The notes under the pieces were generated by a model. That model did no database searches, had not been told where the DNA came from, and worked only from the letters and a program-made list of their open reading frames with translations. From Erythrobacter sp. (GTDB lineage Bacteria; Pseudomonadota; Alphaproteobacteria; Sphingomonadales; Sphingomonadaceae), in contig NZ_CP050265.1 in assembly GCF_011765465.1 (NCBI RefSeq), positions 620,001 through 684,000 of the forward strand: a stretch of DNA of 64,000 nucleotides, written 5' to 3'. Positions 41,278-49,157 of this stretch are shown in pieces (position 1 is the stretch's first letter; each line of letters opens with the position of its first letter). The position numbers and the translations under genes were made by a program.

Positions 41278-42179
41278 GGCGACAGGGTCTAGCCCGGCGC
41301 GTGCGGGCAAGGCAATCCGGGCGCTTTACCAATGTCGCGGGAAAGGGGCCGTTTGCCGCATTTCCGGCCGCTTCGACAGGTAGGGGAGGGGACAAAGCAA
41401 ATGGGGCCGGCATTGCTGCCGACCCCACTCTCACCGGCGCGTGGACGCTGCCTTCTTCGTGCGAGGCTTCCGGCGGACCGTCTCCCTCGCGCTTGTCCGG
41501 CAGCGCACTTGGCGCCCGATGTCTGGGCCTCCGGCGGCCTTGCCCGAAGGCGCGGCCAGCCCGAAGGCTTCCTCACCGGCGCTCGCGCCGGCATCCGGCC
41601 CGGTGGCCTTGCCGTCCCGTCCGCGCAGGACCCCGAAGGATCCTTCGCAGGGCCGAGAGGCTGCCTGCCCGGCCGAGACCGTGATCCCGTATGGCCTGCA
41701 AGGGGCGGGCGCAGTTGCCGGGACCGAAGTCCCTTTCCTCTGCTGCCCTTGCGGACCGGCATCGCGGCCTTCACGCCGACTTTGCTTCGCGCCATCCTCA
41801 GGCAAGGCGGGTTGCATTCGACCGAGGCTTCCTGCATCCCGTCTCTCAGACGACGCGTGGACAGTCACCAGCGTGGTCTCTCGGTTAGAAAACTTCGGCT
41901 TTTCAAGGTCTTGCGACCCTGTCTTGCCGATGTTTCCCGTCCCGAAGACAGGTTGAGATTGCGCCCGGAGAGGCCATTCGGCAAGCGGCGCAACCCCGAC
42001 TTATCCACTTTTCCCCGGTTTAGCTGTGGAGAATGGTGGACAACTCAACCGTTCGTCGCATTGGACAGGTGCGGGCGAGAACCGCTCCCCGCCGCGCCCG
42101 GATTTCTCGGCAATTTGCCGTAAGCAATGCTTGCCGGATGTTGCGGAGGTCCGATGGCGAGTCGGCGCGACTCGGCTGC
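41278..42179. other. 902-base gene-poor region between rlpA and argG
   Basis: Several frames are open for 120-260 codons on both strands, but none resembles a protein; all are Arg/Pro/Gly/Ser-rich. The minus frame 41431-41868 has a Lys/Arg tail and moderately high third-position GC, so a short basic protein or a decayed gene cannot be excluded. Three DnaA-box-like motifs lie near the argG side (42001-42043). Confidence 0.5.
42001..42043. promoter_or_regulatory. cluster of three DnaA-box-like 9-mers
   Basis: TTATCCACT (42001-42009), TTCTCCACA on the minus strand (42025-42033) and TTGTCCACC on the minus strand (42035-42043) each match TTATCCACA at seven or eight of nine bases. No AT-rich unwinding element is seen, so this may be a DnaA-binding regulatory site rather than an origin. 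Confidence 0.35.
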
Positions 42180-43394
42180 TCACCCGCCGCGCTGGGCGAG
42201 CAGGCGCAGGCGCAGCGCGTTCAATTTAATGAAGCCTTCCGCGTCCTTCTGGTCATAGGCCCCCGCGTCGTCCTCGAAGGTCACGTGCGCTTCGGAATAG
42301 AGCGAATGGGGCGACTTGCGCCCGACCACGCCGGCAAGGCCCTTGTAGAGCTTGAGCCGCACCGTGCCGGTCACCTTCTGCTGCGACAGGTCGATAGCCG
42401 CCTGCAGCATCTCGCGCTCGGGGCTGAACCAGAAGCCGTTGTAGATGAGCTCGGCGTATTTCGGCATCAGCTCGTCCTTCAAGTGCGCCGCGCCGCGGTC
42501 GAGCGTGATCTGCTCGATCCCCCGGTGCGCGCGGGCGTAGATCTCGCCGCCGGGGGTTTCGTACATCCCGCGCGACTTCATGCCGACGAAGCGGTTCTCG
42601 ACGAGGTCGAGCCGGCCGATGCCGTGCCTGCGCCCGAGGTCGTTGAGCGCGGCGAGCAGGGTGGCGGGGCTCATCGCCTCGCCGTTCAATGACACGCCGT
42701 CGCCGCGCTCGAAACCGATCTCGATATATTCGGGCGTGTCGGGCGCATCCTCCGGGTGGTCGGTGCGCGAATAGACGTAGTCCGGCGTCTCCTCCCAAGG
42801 GTCTTCGAGCACCTTCCCCTCAGACGAGGTGTGGAGGAGGTTGGCATCGGTCGAGAACGGGCTTTCGCCGCGCTTGTCGGTCGGCACCTTGATCTGGTGC
42901 GCTTCGGCCCAGGCGATGAGCGCGGTGCGGCTGGTGAGATCCCATTCGCGCCAAGGAGCGATGACCTTGATGTTGGGGTCGAGCGCATAGGCCGACAGTT
43001 CGAAGCGGACCTGGTCATTGCCCTTGCCGGTCGCGCCGTGAGCGATCGCATCGGCGCCGGTTTCGCGCGCGATCTCGACAAGGCGCTTGGAAATGAGCGG
43101 ACGGGCGATCGAGGTGCCGAGCAGGTAGTCGCCTTCGTAGCGGGCGTTGGCGCGCATCATCGGGAAGACGAAGTCGCGCACGAATTCCTCGCGCAGGTCC
43201 TCGATGAAGATGTGCTCGTCCGGAATGCCCATCGCGCGGGCCTTGTCGCGCGCGGGTTCGATCTCCTCGCCCTGGCCGAGGTCGGCGGTGAAGGTGACGA
43301 CTTCGAGCCCGCGCTCGACGGAGAGCCACTTGGCGATGACGGAAGTGTCGAGGCCGCCCGAATAGGCGAGGACGACGCGTTTGATGTCGCTCAT
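42180..43394 (-). CDS. argG: Argininosuccinate synthase
   Basis: Joins citrulline and aspartate with ATP in arginine biosynthesis. 404 residues, normal length. The PP-loop is [18 protein letters not shown] at the N-terminus, [13 protein letters not shown] is near residue 125, and EPRG-type residues of type I synthase follow ([19 protein letters not shown]). The C-terminal helix is [11 protein letters not shown]. The gene is single in the window, with argH not adjacent. Confidence 0.97.
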   Translation of the reverse strand: MSDIKRVVLAYSGGLDTSVIAKWLSVERGLEVVTFTADLGQGEEIEPARDKARAMGIPDEHIFIEDLREEFVRDFVFPMMRANARYEGDYLLGTSIARPLISKRLVEIARETGADAIAHGATGKGNDQVRFELSAYALDPNIKVIAPWREWDLTSRTALIAWAEAHQIKVPTDKRGESPFSTDANLLHTSSEGKVLEDPWEETPDYVYSRTDHPEDAPDTPEYIEIGFERGDGVSLNGEAMSPATLLAALNDLGRRHGIGRLDLVENRFVGMKSRGMYETPGGEIYARAHRGIEQITLDRGAAHLKDELMPKYAELIYNGFWFSPEREMLQAAIDLSQQKVTGTVRLKLYKGLAGVVGRKSPHSLYSEAHVTFEDDAGAYDQKDAEGFIKLNALRLRLLAQRGG

Positions 43395-43519
43395 GGATCA
43401 GGTTCCGGATGCTTGGCGGGCCGCCTAGGCCCACGGGAAAGTGGAGCGCCCGTATCAAGCCGCCGGGCGCGAGGCAATCGCCCGCGGGCGAGGGCGCCGG
43501 GGCGACACCGGGCGGGCGA

Positions 43520-43541
43520 ATGTAACGTATTAAAGTATCAT
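43520..43541. promoter_or_regulatory. imperfect inverted repeat in the argG / His-rich gene divergent region
   Basis: ATGTAAC (43520-43526) and GTATCAT (43535-43541) form an imperfect dyad (five of seven pairs) in the only AT-rich part of the 221-base gap. It could be an operator for either divergent gene; a Zur-type site is an attractive idea because of the His-rich product, but the match is weak. Confidence 0.25.
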
Positions 43542-43615
43542 CCCTTTTAAGGTGACAGCGCGTGGCAATGGAGCTAGGGCCGCGGATGGGATCTGAACTA
43601 AAAGGAAATGCTCCG

Positions 43616-44044
43616 ATGAAAAGATCCCTCTCCCTCATTGCCATTGCCGCCGCCACGCTCGCTTCGGGTGCCTATGCCCACGAGGTGCTCCATGCCGGGC
43701 ATGAGGACCATGCCCACGGCGCCGATTGCGGGCACATGGCGATCGAACACGCCGGCCATGTCGATTACCTGCACGACGGGCACCTCCACTTCGCGCACGG
43801 CGCGCATTTCGACGAACACGCGCTCGAAGTGTCCTCGACCAACCCGGCGGCCGAGGAACTGGCGAGCATGGTGACCACCGACGATCATATGCACGGCCAT
43901 GAGGGTGAAGAGCACGAGATGGTCCAGCACGGCGATCACATGGACTATGTCCACGATGGCCGGCTGCACTTCGTCCACGGCGATCACATGGACGATCACG
44001 GCCCCGTCGCGCTGGTCGATCCGGCGCAGCTTGCCGCGCGTTAA
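43616..44044 (+). CDS. Histidine/aspartate-rich exported repeat protein
   Basis: 142 residues. A signal peptide (MKRSLSLIAIAAATLASGAYA) is followed by a mature part with about a quarter His. Two internal repeats of about 30-40 residues share GHVDYLHDGHLHFAHGAHFDEH and GDHMDYVHDGRLHFVHGDHMDDH. One Cys is present (GADCGHM). His/Asp clusters suggest binding of Zn, Ni or Co in the periplasm (inference). RBS AAAGGA at about 43601 fixes the ATG at 43616. The stop overlaps the cfa stop on the other strand. Confidence 0.8.
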   Translation: MKRSLSLIAIAAATLASGAYAHEVLHAGHEDHAHGADCGHMAIEHAGHVDYLHDGHLHFAHGAHFDEHALEVSSTNPAAEELASMVTTDDHMHGHEGEEHEMVQHGDHMDYVHDGRLHFVHGDHMDDHGPVALVDPAQLAAR

Positions 44045-45303
44045 GACCCTGAAAGCAGGCGCTTCTCCTCCTGCGCGATCCAGTCGCGCGTGAGGGGCAG
44101 CGCATTGCGGTCGCGCACGTACTGGATCTGGTAATTGCACATGCCGCCGTGCTCGAACACGGTCGCCGCGCCCGCCAGATAGAACGTCCACATCCGGAAG
44201 AACCGCTCGTCGTGGAGCGCGACGATGGCGTCCTTGTTCGCCATGCAGTTCGCGTACCACTGGCGGATCGTCTTGGCGTAGTGGACCCGCAGCGCCTCGA
44301 CATCGGCGGCGATCAGGCGGAATTTCTCCGATGCGGCCACGGTTTCGGACAGGGCGGGGATATAGCCGCCGGGGAAGATGTATTTGCGGGTGAAGGCATC
44401 GGTCGTGCCGGGCGACCCCATCCGCCCGATCGTGTGGATCAGCATCACGCCTTGCGGGTCGAGCAGCCGGGCGCAGCATTCGAAGAAGGTGTCGAACTGG
44501 GCCTGGCCGACGTGCTCGAACATACCGACCGAAACGATCCGGTCGAAGGTCTGCCCCGACGCGGCGAAATCGCGGTAATCGACCAGCTCGATAGTGACCT
44601 GTTTCGCCACGCCCGCCTGCGCGATCCGTTTGCGCGCGAGCGCGGCCTGCTCGGATGACAGCGTGATCCCCGTCACCTCGACGTCGTAATGCTTCGCCAA
44701 GTAGATCGCCATGCCGCCCCAGCCGCAGCCGATGTCGAGCACCTTCTGCCCCGGCTGGATCTGCAGCTTGGCCGCGATATGCGCGAGCTTCGCCTCCTGC
44801 GCCTGCCCCAATGTCATGTCGGGGCCGAAATGGTCGGTGTTCCAATAGCCGCAGGAATACTGGAAATGTTCGGGATCGAGCATCAGTGCGTAGAGCGCGT
44901 TGCCGATGTCGTAGTGGTGCGCGACGTTCTTCTGCGCGCGCACCGCGTCGTTGAACCGGTCGACCGCCATCGCGGCGGTGTTTACGAGCCGCTTGGGCAG
45001 GCTCGGGCGCAGCTTGTCGCTGCCGCGCTCCCAGCGCCCGTTCATGCGGAGCAGCGAGACGAGCCCCATGACGTCGCCTTCCTCGATCACGAGGCGGGCG
45101 TCCATGAAGGCTTCGGCCGCGCCCAGTCGCGGGTCGAGCACGATGTCGCGCGGCACGGCGTCGTCGGTGAAGCGCAGCACGATCTCCGGAAAGCCGTCTG
45201 CCGCCTCGCCATAGACGCGCGCCTCGCCATCGGCGAAGACGACGCCGAGCCGCCCGCGCGTTACGGCCTTGGAGAGAAACCGGTCGAGAAGGGTCTTGCT
45301 CAT
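44041..45303 (-). CDS. cfa: Cyclopropane-fatty-acyl-phospholipid synthase family methyltransferase
   Basis: 420 residues. SAM-binding motif I is VLDIGCGWGG (188-197). Further conserved parts are HHYDIGNALYALMLDPEHFQYSCGYW before it and VSVGMFEHVG and FPGGYIP after it. It adds a methylene from SAM across double bonds of membrane phospholipid acyl chains. A related branch makes other methylated lipids, so the exact product is not certain. Start at 45303 is an ATG reading MSKTLLDRFLSKAVTRGRLG. Convergent with the His-rich gene. Confidence 0.92.
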   Translation of the reverse strand: MSKTLLDRFLSKAVTRGRLGVVFADGEARVYGEAADGFPEIVLRFTDDAVPRDIVLDPRLGAAEAFMDARLVIEEGDVMGLVSLLRMNGRWERGSDKLRPSLPKRLVNTAAMAVDRFNDAVRAQKNVAHHYDIGNALYALMLDPEHFQYSCGYWNTDHFGPDMTLGQAQEAKLAHIAAKLQIQPGQKVLDIGCGWGGMAIYLAKHYDVEVTGITLSSEQAALARKRIAQAGVAKQVTIELVDYRDFAASGQTFDRIVSVGMFEHVGQAQFDTFFECCARLLDPQGVMLIHTIGRMGSPGTTDAFTRKYIFPGGYIPALSETVAASEKFRLIAADVEALRVHYAKTIRQWYANCMANKDAIVALHDERFFRMWTFYLAGAATVFEHGGMCNYQIQYVRDRNALPLTRDWIAQEEKRLLSGS

Positions 45304-45403
45304 GCTGGCTCCCTGTTGGCCGGGGCGGTCCCGGCGAGGCGTGCGAGCGCCCAAGATGCCCCTGCTTTTGCCGCTGTCAATTCTGCGCTATCCTCTGCGC
45401 GCC

Positions 45404-45844
45404 ATGGCCGATGCGAAGATCCTGCCCAATGCGGGCTCGGTCGAGGCGTTCCTCGCCTCGGTCGAACCGCCCGCGAAGCGCGAGGACGCGCGCGCTCTCG
45501 ATGCGCTGTTCCGCCGCGTGACGGGGGAGGAGCCGGTGATGTGGGGCGCCTCGCTGATCGGTTATGGAGAATACGAGACGGTCTATGCCAGCGGGCGCGC
45601 AGTGCGCTGGATGCGGAGCGGCTTTTCGCCCCGCAAGGCCAAGCATTCGCTGCACCTGATGGCGGGCTATTCCGACCCGGAAGCGGCACGGGAACGGGCA
45701 GCGATCCTCGAACGGCTCGGCAAGCATTCCGAAGGCAAGAGCTGCCTTTACGTGAACAAGCTGGCCGACGTGGACATGGCCGTGCTGGAAGAGCTCATCG
45801 CAGCGGACTGGCGGGCGATGCAGCGGATCTATCCGCCTGCCTAG
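45404..45844 (+). CDS. DUF1801-family protein
   Basis: 146 residues. The block EPVMWGASLIGYGEYETVYASGRAVRWMRSGFSPRKAKHSLHLMAGY and the later GKSCLYVNKLADVDMAVLEELI are characteristic of DUF1801 (YdhG/YobT-like) proteins. No signal peptide, cytoplasmic, function unknown. It runs convergently to the Mo-oxidoreductase operon; its stop overlaps that of the small gene at 45841 by four bases. Confidence 0.85.
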   Translation: MADAKILPNAGSVEAFLASVEPPAKREDARALDALFRRVTGEEPVMWGASLIGYGEYETVYASGRAVRWMRSGFSPRKAKHSLHLMAGYSDPEAARERAAILERLGKHSEGKSCLYVNKLADVDMAVLEELIAADWRAMQRIYPPA

Positions 45845-46086
45845 TTCGTCCCTTCCTCATAGAGGTAGAGAGTGACTTCGCAGGGCATGGCCGTCGCCCA
45901 CGCTACCGCCTCGCTTACCGATATGCCGTCGCGCTCCTTGTAAAGCACGCTGGTTCCGGGATCGCCCGGCTCGGCCTCGTCGGCCCCTTCGACCCCGTTG
46001 TCGTGCGCCGTCGCTTCGACGATCGCCTGGATCCGTTTCCAGCGATAGGGGTGGGCACGGCGATCGATGATATTCGCGACCGTCAT
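45841..46086 (-). CDS. Small conserved-looking hypothetical protein
   Basis: 81 residues (MTVANIIDRRAHPYRWKRIQ to ..EVTLYLYEEGTN). No signal peptide or membrane segment, acidic overall. It begins two bases after the stop of the molybdopterin oxidoreductase gene and is therefore probably the last gene of that operon. Family not recognised. Confidence 0.65.
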   Translation of the reverse strand: MTVANIIDRRAHPYRWKRIQAIVEATAHDNGVEGADEAEPGDPGTSVLYKERDGISVSEAVAWATAMPCEVTLYLYEEGTN

Positions 46087-46088
46087 TC

Positions 46089-46838
46089 TCAGATCCCGGC
46101 ATACCACTGGTAATCGCCGATATCCTCCCAGAAGCCGCCCTTGCCCTCGCCGATGGAATCGAGACTGGCGACCGCCTCGATGCCGGTGAGGTACTTGGCG
46201 TGCTTGTAGCCGAGCTGCCGCTCGATCCTCATGCGCAGCGGCGCACCGTTCTTTTCGGGGATGTCCTCGCCGTTCAACTGGTGCGCGACGATGGTCTGCG
46301 GGTGATAGGCATCGACCATGTCGACGCTTTCGTAATAGCGCCGACCATAAAGCGTGTCGGCGCAGCGGAAGACGATGAAGTTGGCCTCCGGCAGCACGCG
46401 TGCGGCATCGAGCAGCGTGGAGAGCTGGGGTCCGGTCCACTCGCCGATCGCGCTCCAGCCCTCGACGCAATCGTGGCGCGTCACCTGCACCCGCTGGGGC
46501 ATGGCGCGCAGCGTCTCGAGCGAGAGCACCAGCGGATTGGCGACGAGGCCCGTGACGGTCAGCCGCCAGTCGGGAAAGCCCTTCGCCAGCTGCTCGCGAT
46601 ATTCCTCCGTGTCGACCGTGAGCGAGCCATTGCCGCGAAAGCTCGGCGAGATTTCGGAGCGGTCGAATTCGGGGGCAAGCGCCTCGCGCCCGGCGAGCGC
46701 GCGGTGGGCGGCGCGGTGCCAGCTTTCGGCGGTGTCGAAAAGCGAGGTGGCGGTCTCGCTCTCCCCGATCCGCGAACAGGCGCCCGCGCCCAGCGCGGCG
46801 AGGCCTGCGAGCAGGTGGCGGCGCTTGATTTCAGCCAT
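46089..46838 (-). CDS. Exported molybdopterin-dependent oxidoreductase (sulfite-oxidase fold, MsrP/YedY-like)
   Basis: 249 residues. The N-terminus KRRHLLAGLAALGAGAC has a twin-arginine-like RRxLL, suggesting Tat export with the cofactor inserted. The molybdenum-coordinating cysteine is C124 in RHDCVEGWSAIGEWTG, the hallmark of this family. The later GKYLTGIEAV-like segment (KHAKYLTGIEAVASL) and CADTLYGRRYYESVDM also fit. The protein ends with GGFWEDIGDYQWYAGI. It may reduce oxidised methionine or another S/N-oxide; the substrate cannot be told. Its start overlaps the cytochrome gene stop by eight bases. Confidence 0.88.
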   Translation of the reverse strand: MAEIKRRHLLAGLAALGAGACSRIGESETATSLFDTAESWHRAAHRALAGREALAPEFDRSEISPSFRGNGSLTVDTEEYREQLAKGFPDWRLTVTGLVANPLVLSLETLRAMPQRVQVTRHDCVEGWSAIGEWTGPQLSTLLDAARVLPEANFIVFRCADTLYGRRYYESVDMVDAYHPQTIVAHQLNGEDIPEKNGAPLRMRIERQLGYKHAKYLTGIEAVASLDSIGEGKGGFWEDIGDYQWYAGI

Positions 46839-47514
46839 TGCTGCGCTCCTTGCGGAAACTCGGAATGGTCATCCCCGACAGCGTCCTGATCGGCCCGGCG
46901 ACGAAGACCATGGCGACATGGACGATGACAAAACCGAGCAGGGCGAAGGCGAAGAGGAAATGGAAACTTCGCGCGCTCTGCCGCCCCCCGAACGCCTCGA
47001 CCAGCCACGGCGCGGCAGGCTCGATGCCGGGACTGATCGCAAGGCCGGTAAGCACCATGCCGGGCAGGAACACGCCGAGCACGAAGGCATAGGCGATGCG
47101 CTGGAGCGGGTTGTAGTCGGCTTTCTCCTCGCGCCGGTTCGCGCCCGTCAGGTAGCCCTTGATCGTTCCCCAGATGGCGGCAGGCGCATAGGCGCGCGGG
47201 CCCGCGGCGACATCGCGGCGGAAATGGCCATTGACGAGGATCACGATCCAGTAGGCGAGCAGGCCCAGCGCGAACACCCAGGCGGCCGTGTTGTGCCACC
47301 CGCGCGCCTCGGCGAGGTCGTAGCGGAACATCGGCAGCGTCGTCCAGCCGGGAAAGCGCATGACCTGGAGCCACGCCTCCTCGGGCGCGAAACCGTAATT
47401 GCCCCAGTAGAGCCGCCGGTGCGCGTTCGAGATCGTCAGCCCCGACATGAACAGCACGACGACCGCCGCCGCGTTCACCCAATGCCAAAGCCGGGTCGAA
47501 AGCGCGTGCCTCAT
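46831..47514 (-). CDS. Cytochrome b561-type membrane subunit partner of the Mo-oxidoreductase
   Basis: 227 residues with about five hydrophobic segments. Histidines in RLWHWVNAAAVVVLFMSGL, ARGWHNTAAWVFALGLLAYWIVI, RSFHFLFAFALLGFVIVHVAMVF are well placed to bind two b-type haems, as in the Ni-hydrogenase/cytochrome b561 family. It likely passes electrons from the quinone pool to the exported Mo protein, taking the role of MsrQ. It overlaps both neighbours (ATGA with the SDR gene upstream). Confidence 0.85.
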   Translation of the reverse strand: MRHALSTRLWHWVNAAAVVVLFMSGLTISNAHRRLYWGNYGFAPEEAWLQVMRFPGWTTLPMFRYDLAEARGWHNTAAWVFALGLLAYWIVILVNGHFRRDVAAGPRAYAPAAIWGTIKGYLTGANRREEKADYNPLQRIAYAFVLGVFLPGMVLTGLAISPGIEPAAPWLVEAFGGRQSARSFHFLFAFALLGFVIVHVAMVFVAGPIRTLSGMTIPSFRKERSNG

Positions 47515-48302
47515 GCCGCGTCCGCCCCCGCGCCTGCCTGCCCGCGCGCCTTCTCGCGGGCGAGCCAGATCACGTCGCGGTCCTGGTCGAGCAGGTGCTG
47601 GCCCGAATCGACGAAGATCGTCGAGCCGCTTCGCATCGCGCGGGTGGCGAGGAAGCGCGCCGCTGCGACGATCTCGTCCACGTCGGTCTTGCGCTCCAGC
47701 AGGTTGAGGCGGTGCGAGACTTCGGTTTCCTCCTCGCGCTGGTCGTGGCTGGCGAGGATGGCTCCGGGTGCGAGGCCGTAGACCCGGTCCTCGGCCCGGC
47801 CTGCGCCCTTCGCCAGCATCGCGATGGTGGCCGAAAGCGCGTGCTTCGACATGGTGTAGCTGAAGAAATCGGGATTGGGATTGGCGATCTTCATGTCGGT
47901 GACCTGGATCACCGTGCGCCCGGCCGCGCTTGTCGCATGGGCGAGGAAGGCCTGCGCCGTGCGCGCCGGGGCCAGCGCATTGACCTGCATCGCGCGGGCA
48001 TAGATCGCCTCGTCGGCCTCCTCGGCCCCGTCATATTCGAACAGCGAGGCCGAATTGACGAGGCAGCGCCAGTCGGGAAGCCGCGCGGCGAGCGCTTCGA
48101 CCATCGCCGTGGCCGCGCGCGTGTCCGCAAGGTCGCATTGCACCGTCTCGGCCGAGGGGAGGGCGCTGGCGAGTTCCTCGGCCGCCTCGGCCGAAGTCCC
48201 GTAATGGATCACCGCGTGCCACCCGGCCTCGCCGAACCCGGTGACGATGGCGGCGCCGATACGGGTCGCCCCTCCGATGACGAGGATCGCGGGGCGGGTC
48301 AT
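47511..48302 (-). CDS. Short-chain dehydrogenase resembling pteridine reductases (PTR1/FolM type)
   Basis: 263 residues from the ATG at 48302. The cofactor loop is VIGGATRIGAAI (8-19). The catalytic residues are D136, Y149 and K153: aspartate replaces the usual SDR serine, and the D-x12-Y-x3-K spacing equals that of PTR1 and FolM pteridine reductases. This supports a role in reducing a pterin or folate with NADPH. The stop overlaps the start of the cytochrome b561 gene, so it is the first gene of the Mo-oxidoreductase operon, a suggestive pairing with a pterin-cofactor enzyme. Confidence 0.82.
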   Translation of the reverse strand: MTRPAILVIGGATRIGAAIVTGFGEAGWHAVIHYGTSAEAAEELASALPSAETVQCDLADTRAATAMVEALAARLPDWRCLVNSASLFEYDGAEEADEAIYARAMQVNALAPARTAQAFLAHATSAAGRTVIQVTDMKIANPNPDFFSYTMSKHALSATIAMLAKGAGRAEDRVYGLAPGAILASHDQREEETEVSHRLNLLERKTDVDEIVAAARFLATRAMRSGSTIFVDSGQHLLDQDRDVIWLAREKARGQAGAGADAA

Positions 48303-48387
48303 GCGGCGGGGGCGGGAAGGGCGGTCGCGGCGGGCATGGGCGAGAGACCTATCAGCGCCCCGCCAGCGCGGCAACGCGCAAGCGAGA

Positions 48388-48417
48388 GGGCCGCCGGAAC
48401 TTTCGTCCCGGCGGCCC
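48388..48417. terminator. hairpin downstream of the glycine-zipper gene
   Basis: GGGCCGCCGG (48388-48397) pairs with CCGGCGGCCC (48408-48417). It lies 21 bases beyond the stop of the minus-strand gene at 48438. No clear T-run follows on that strand, so termination strength is uncertain. Confidence 0.5.
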
Positions 48418-48437
48418 CCGGCCTCGTCCCTCGAAAG

Positions 48438-48965
48438 TCAGCGGCAGCGAACGTCGCCGCGGTCGATCTCGCGGCCGAGCAGCCCGCCCGCGACCGCGCC
48501 GAGCACCGTGCCGAGCGTGCGGTCGCCGCGGCGGTCGATCTCGCGCCCGAGCAGCGCGCCGACCCCTGCGCCGATCACGAGGCCCACCGTCCCGTCGTCG
48601 CGGCGGCAGCGAAAGCGCCCGTCGCGCCCGCGCCAGATCCGGTCGCGGCGACCGAGGCGGCGCCCGTCGCGCCAGCGGTCCCGGTCACGCCAGCGGCGCT
48701 CGCGCCAGTCGTCGTCATCGTCCCAGCGGTCGTCGTCCCAGCGGTCATCCCAGTCGCGACCGCCGCGGCGGCCCCAGGCGCGCGCATGGCGCGGCGGGTC
48801 GCGGTCATAGCTCGCGGGCTGCACGATGCCGCTCGCAAGGCCGGTGAAGGCGGCGACATCGTAAGCGGCGGCGGGAGCGGCGGGGGGAGCGATGTCGGCC
48901 GCCGCGACGGGCGCGGAAAAAGCGGCGAGCGAACCGGCGGCGGCAAGAATTGCGAATGTCTTCAT
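48438..48965 (-). CDS. Exported glycine-zipper protein (17-kDa surface antigen / RcnB-like layout)
   Basis: 175 residues. The signal peptide is MKTFAILAAAGSLAAFSAPVAAA. The middle is very rich in Asp/Arg/Trp (WDDRWDDDRWDDDDDWRERRW) with a hinge of RRDRIWRGRDGRFRCRRDDG. Two glycine-zipper segments, VGLVIGAGVGALLGREID and LGTVLGAVAGGLLGREID, form the C-terminus. Glycine-zipper 2TM proteins insert in the outer membrane or form channels; no partner is visible. Divergent from the amino-acid permease gene. Confidence 0.85.
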   Translation of the reverse strand: MKTFAILAAAGSLAAFSAPVAAADIAPPAAPAAAYDVAAFTGLASGIVQPASYDRDPPRHARAWGRRGGRDWDDRWDDDRWDDDDDWRERRWRDRDRWRDGRRLGRRDRIWRGRDGRFRCRRDDGTVGLVIGAGVGALLGREIDRRGDRTLGTVLGAVAGGLLGREIDRGDVRCR

Positions 48966-49157
48966 GACCCAGTCCTTTCCTGTCCGGTGATGCGGACGAG
49001 CCCCTTTTCGTTCATTCAAGACGAACGCTGGCTGAACAAAATGAATTTCAAGAGGCCCATCGGCCCAGCCGCCCGACAGGATCGGCGGGCCGTTCGTCGC
49101 GGAACGAGGCGCGCTCTCGCGGCTTGGTTGGAGGACAGGCGCGAGCGAAGGAGAGCC

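Noticed and set aside
41431-41868. Minus-strand 145-codon frame with Lys/Arg tail
   Set aside because: Third-position GC is raised but not consistent along the frame, no ribosome-binding site is clear, and the translated sequence resembles no family. Kept only as a possibility in the region entry.
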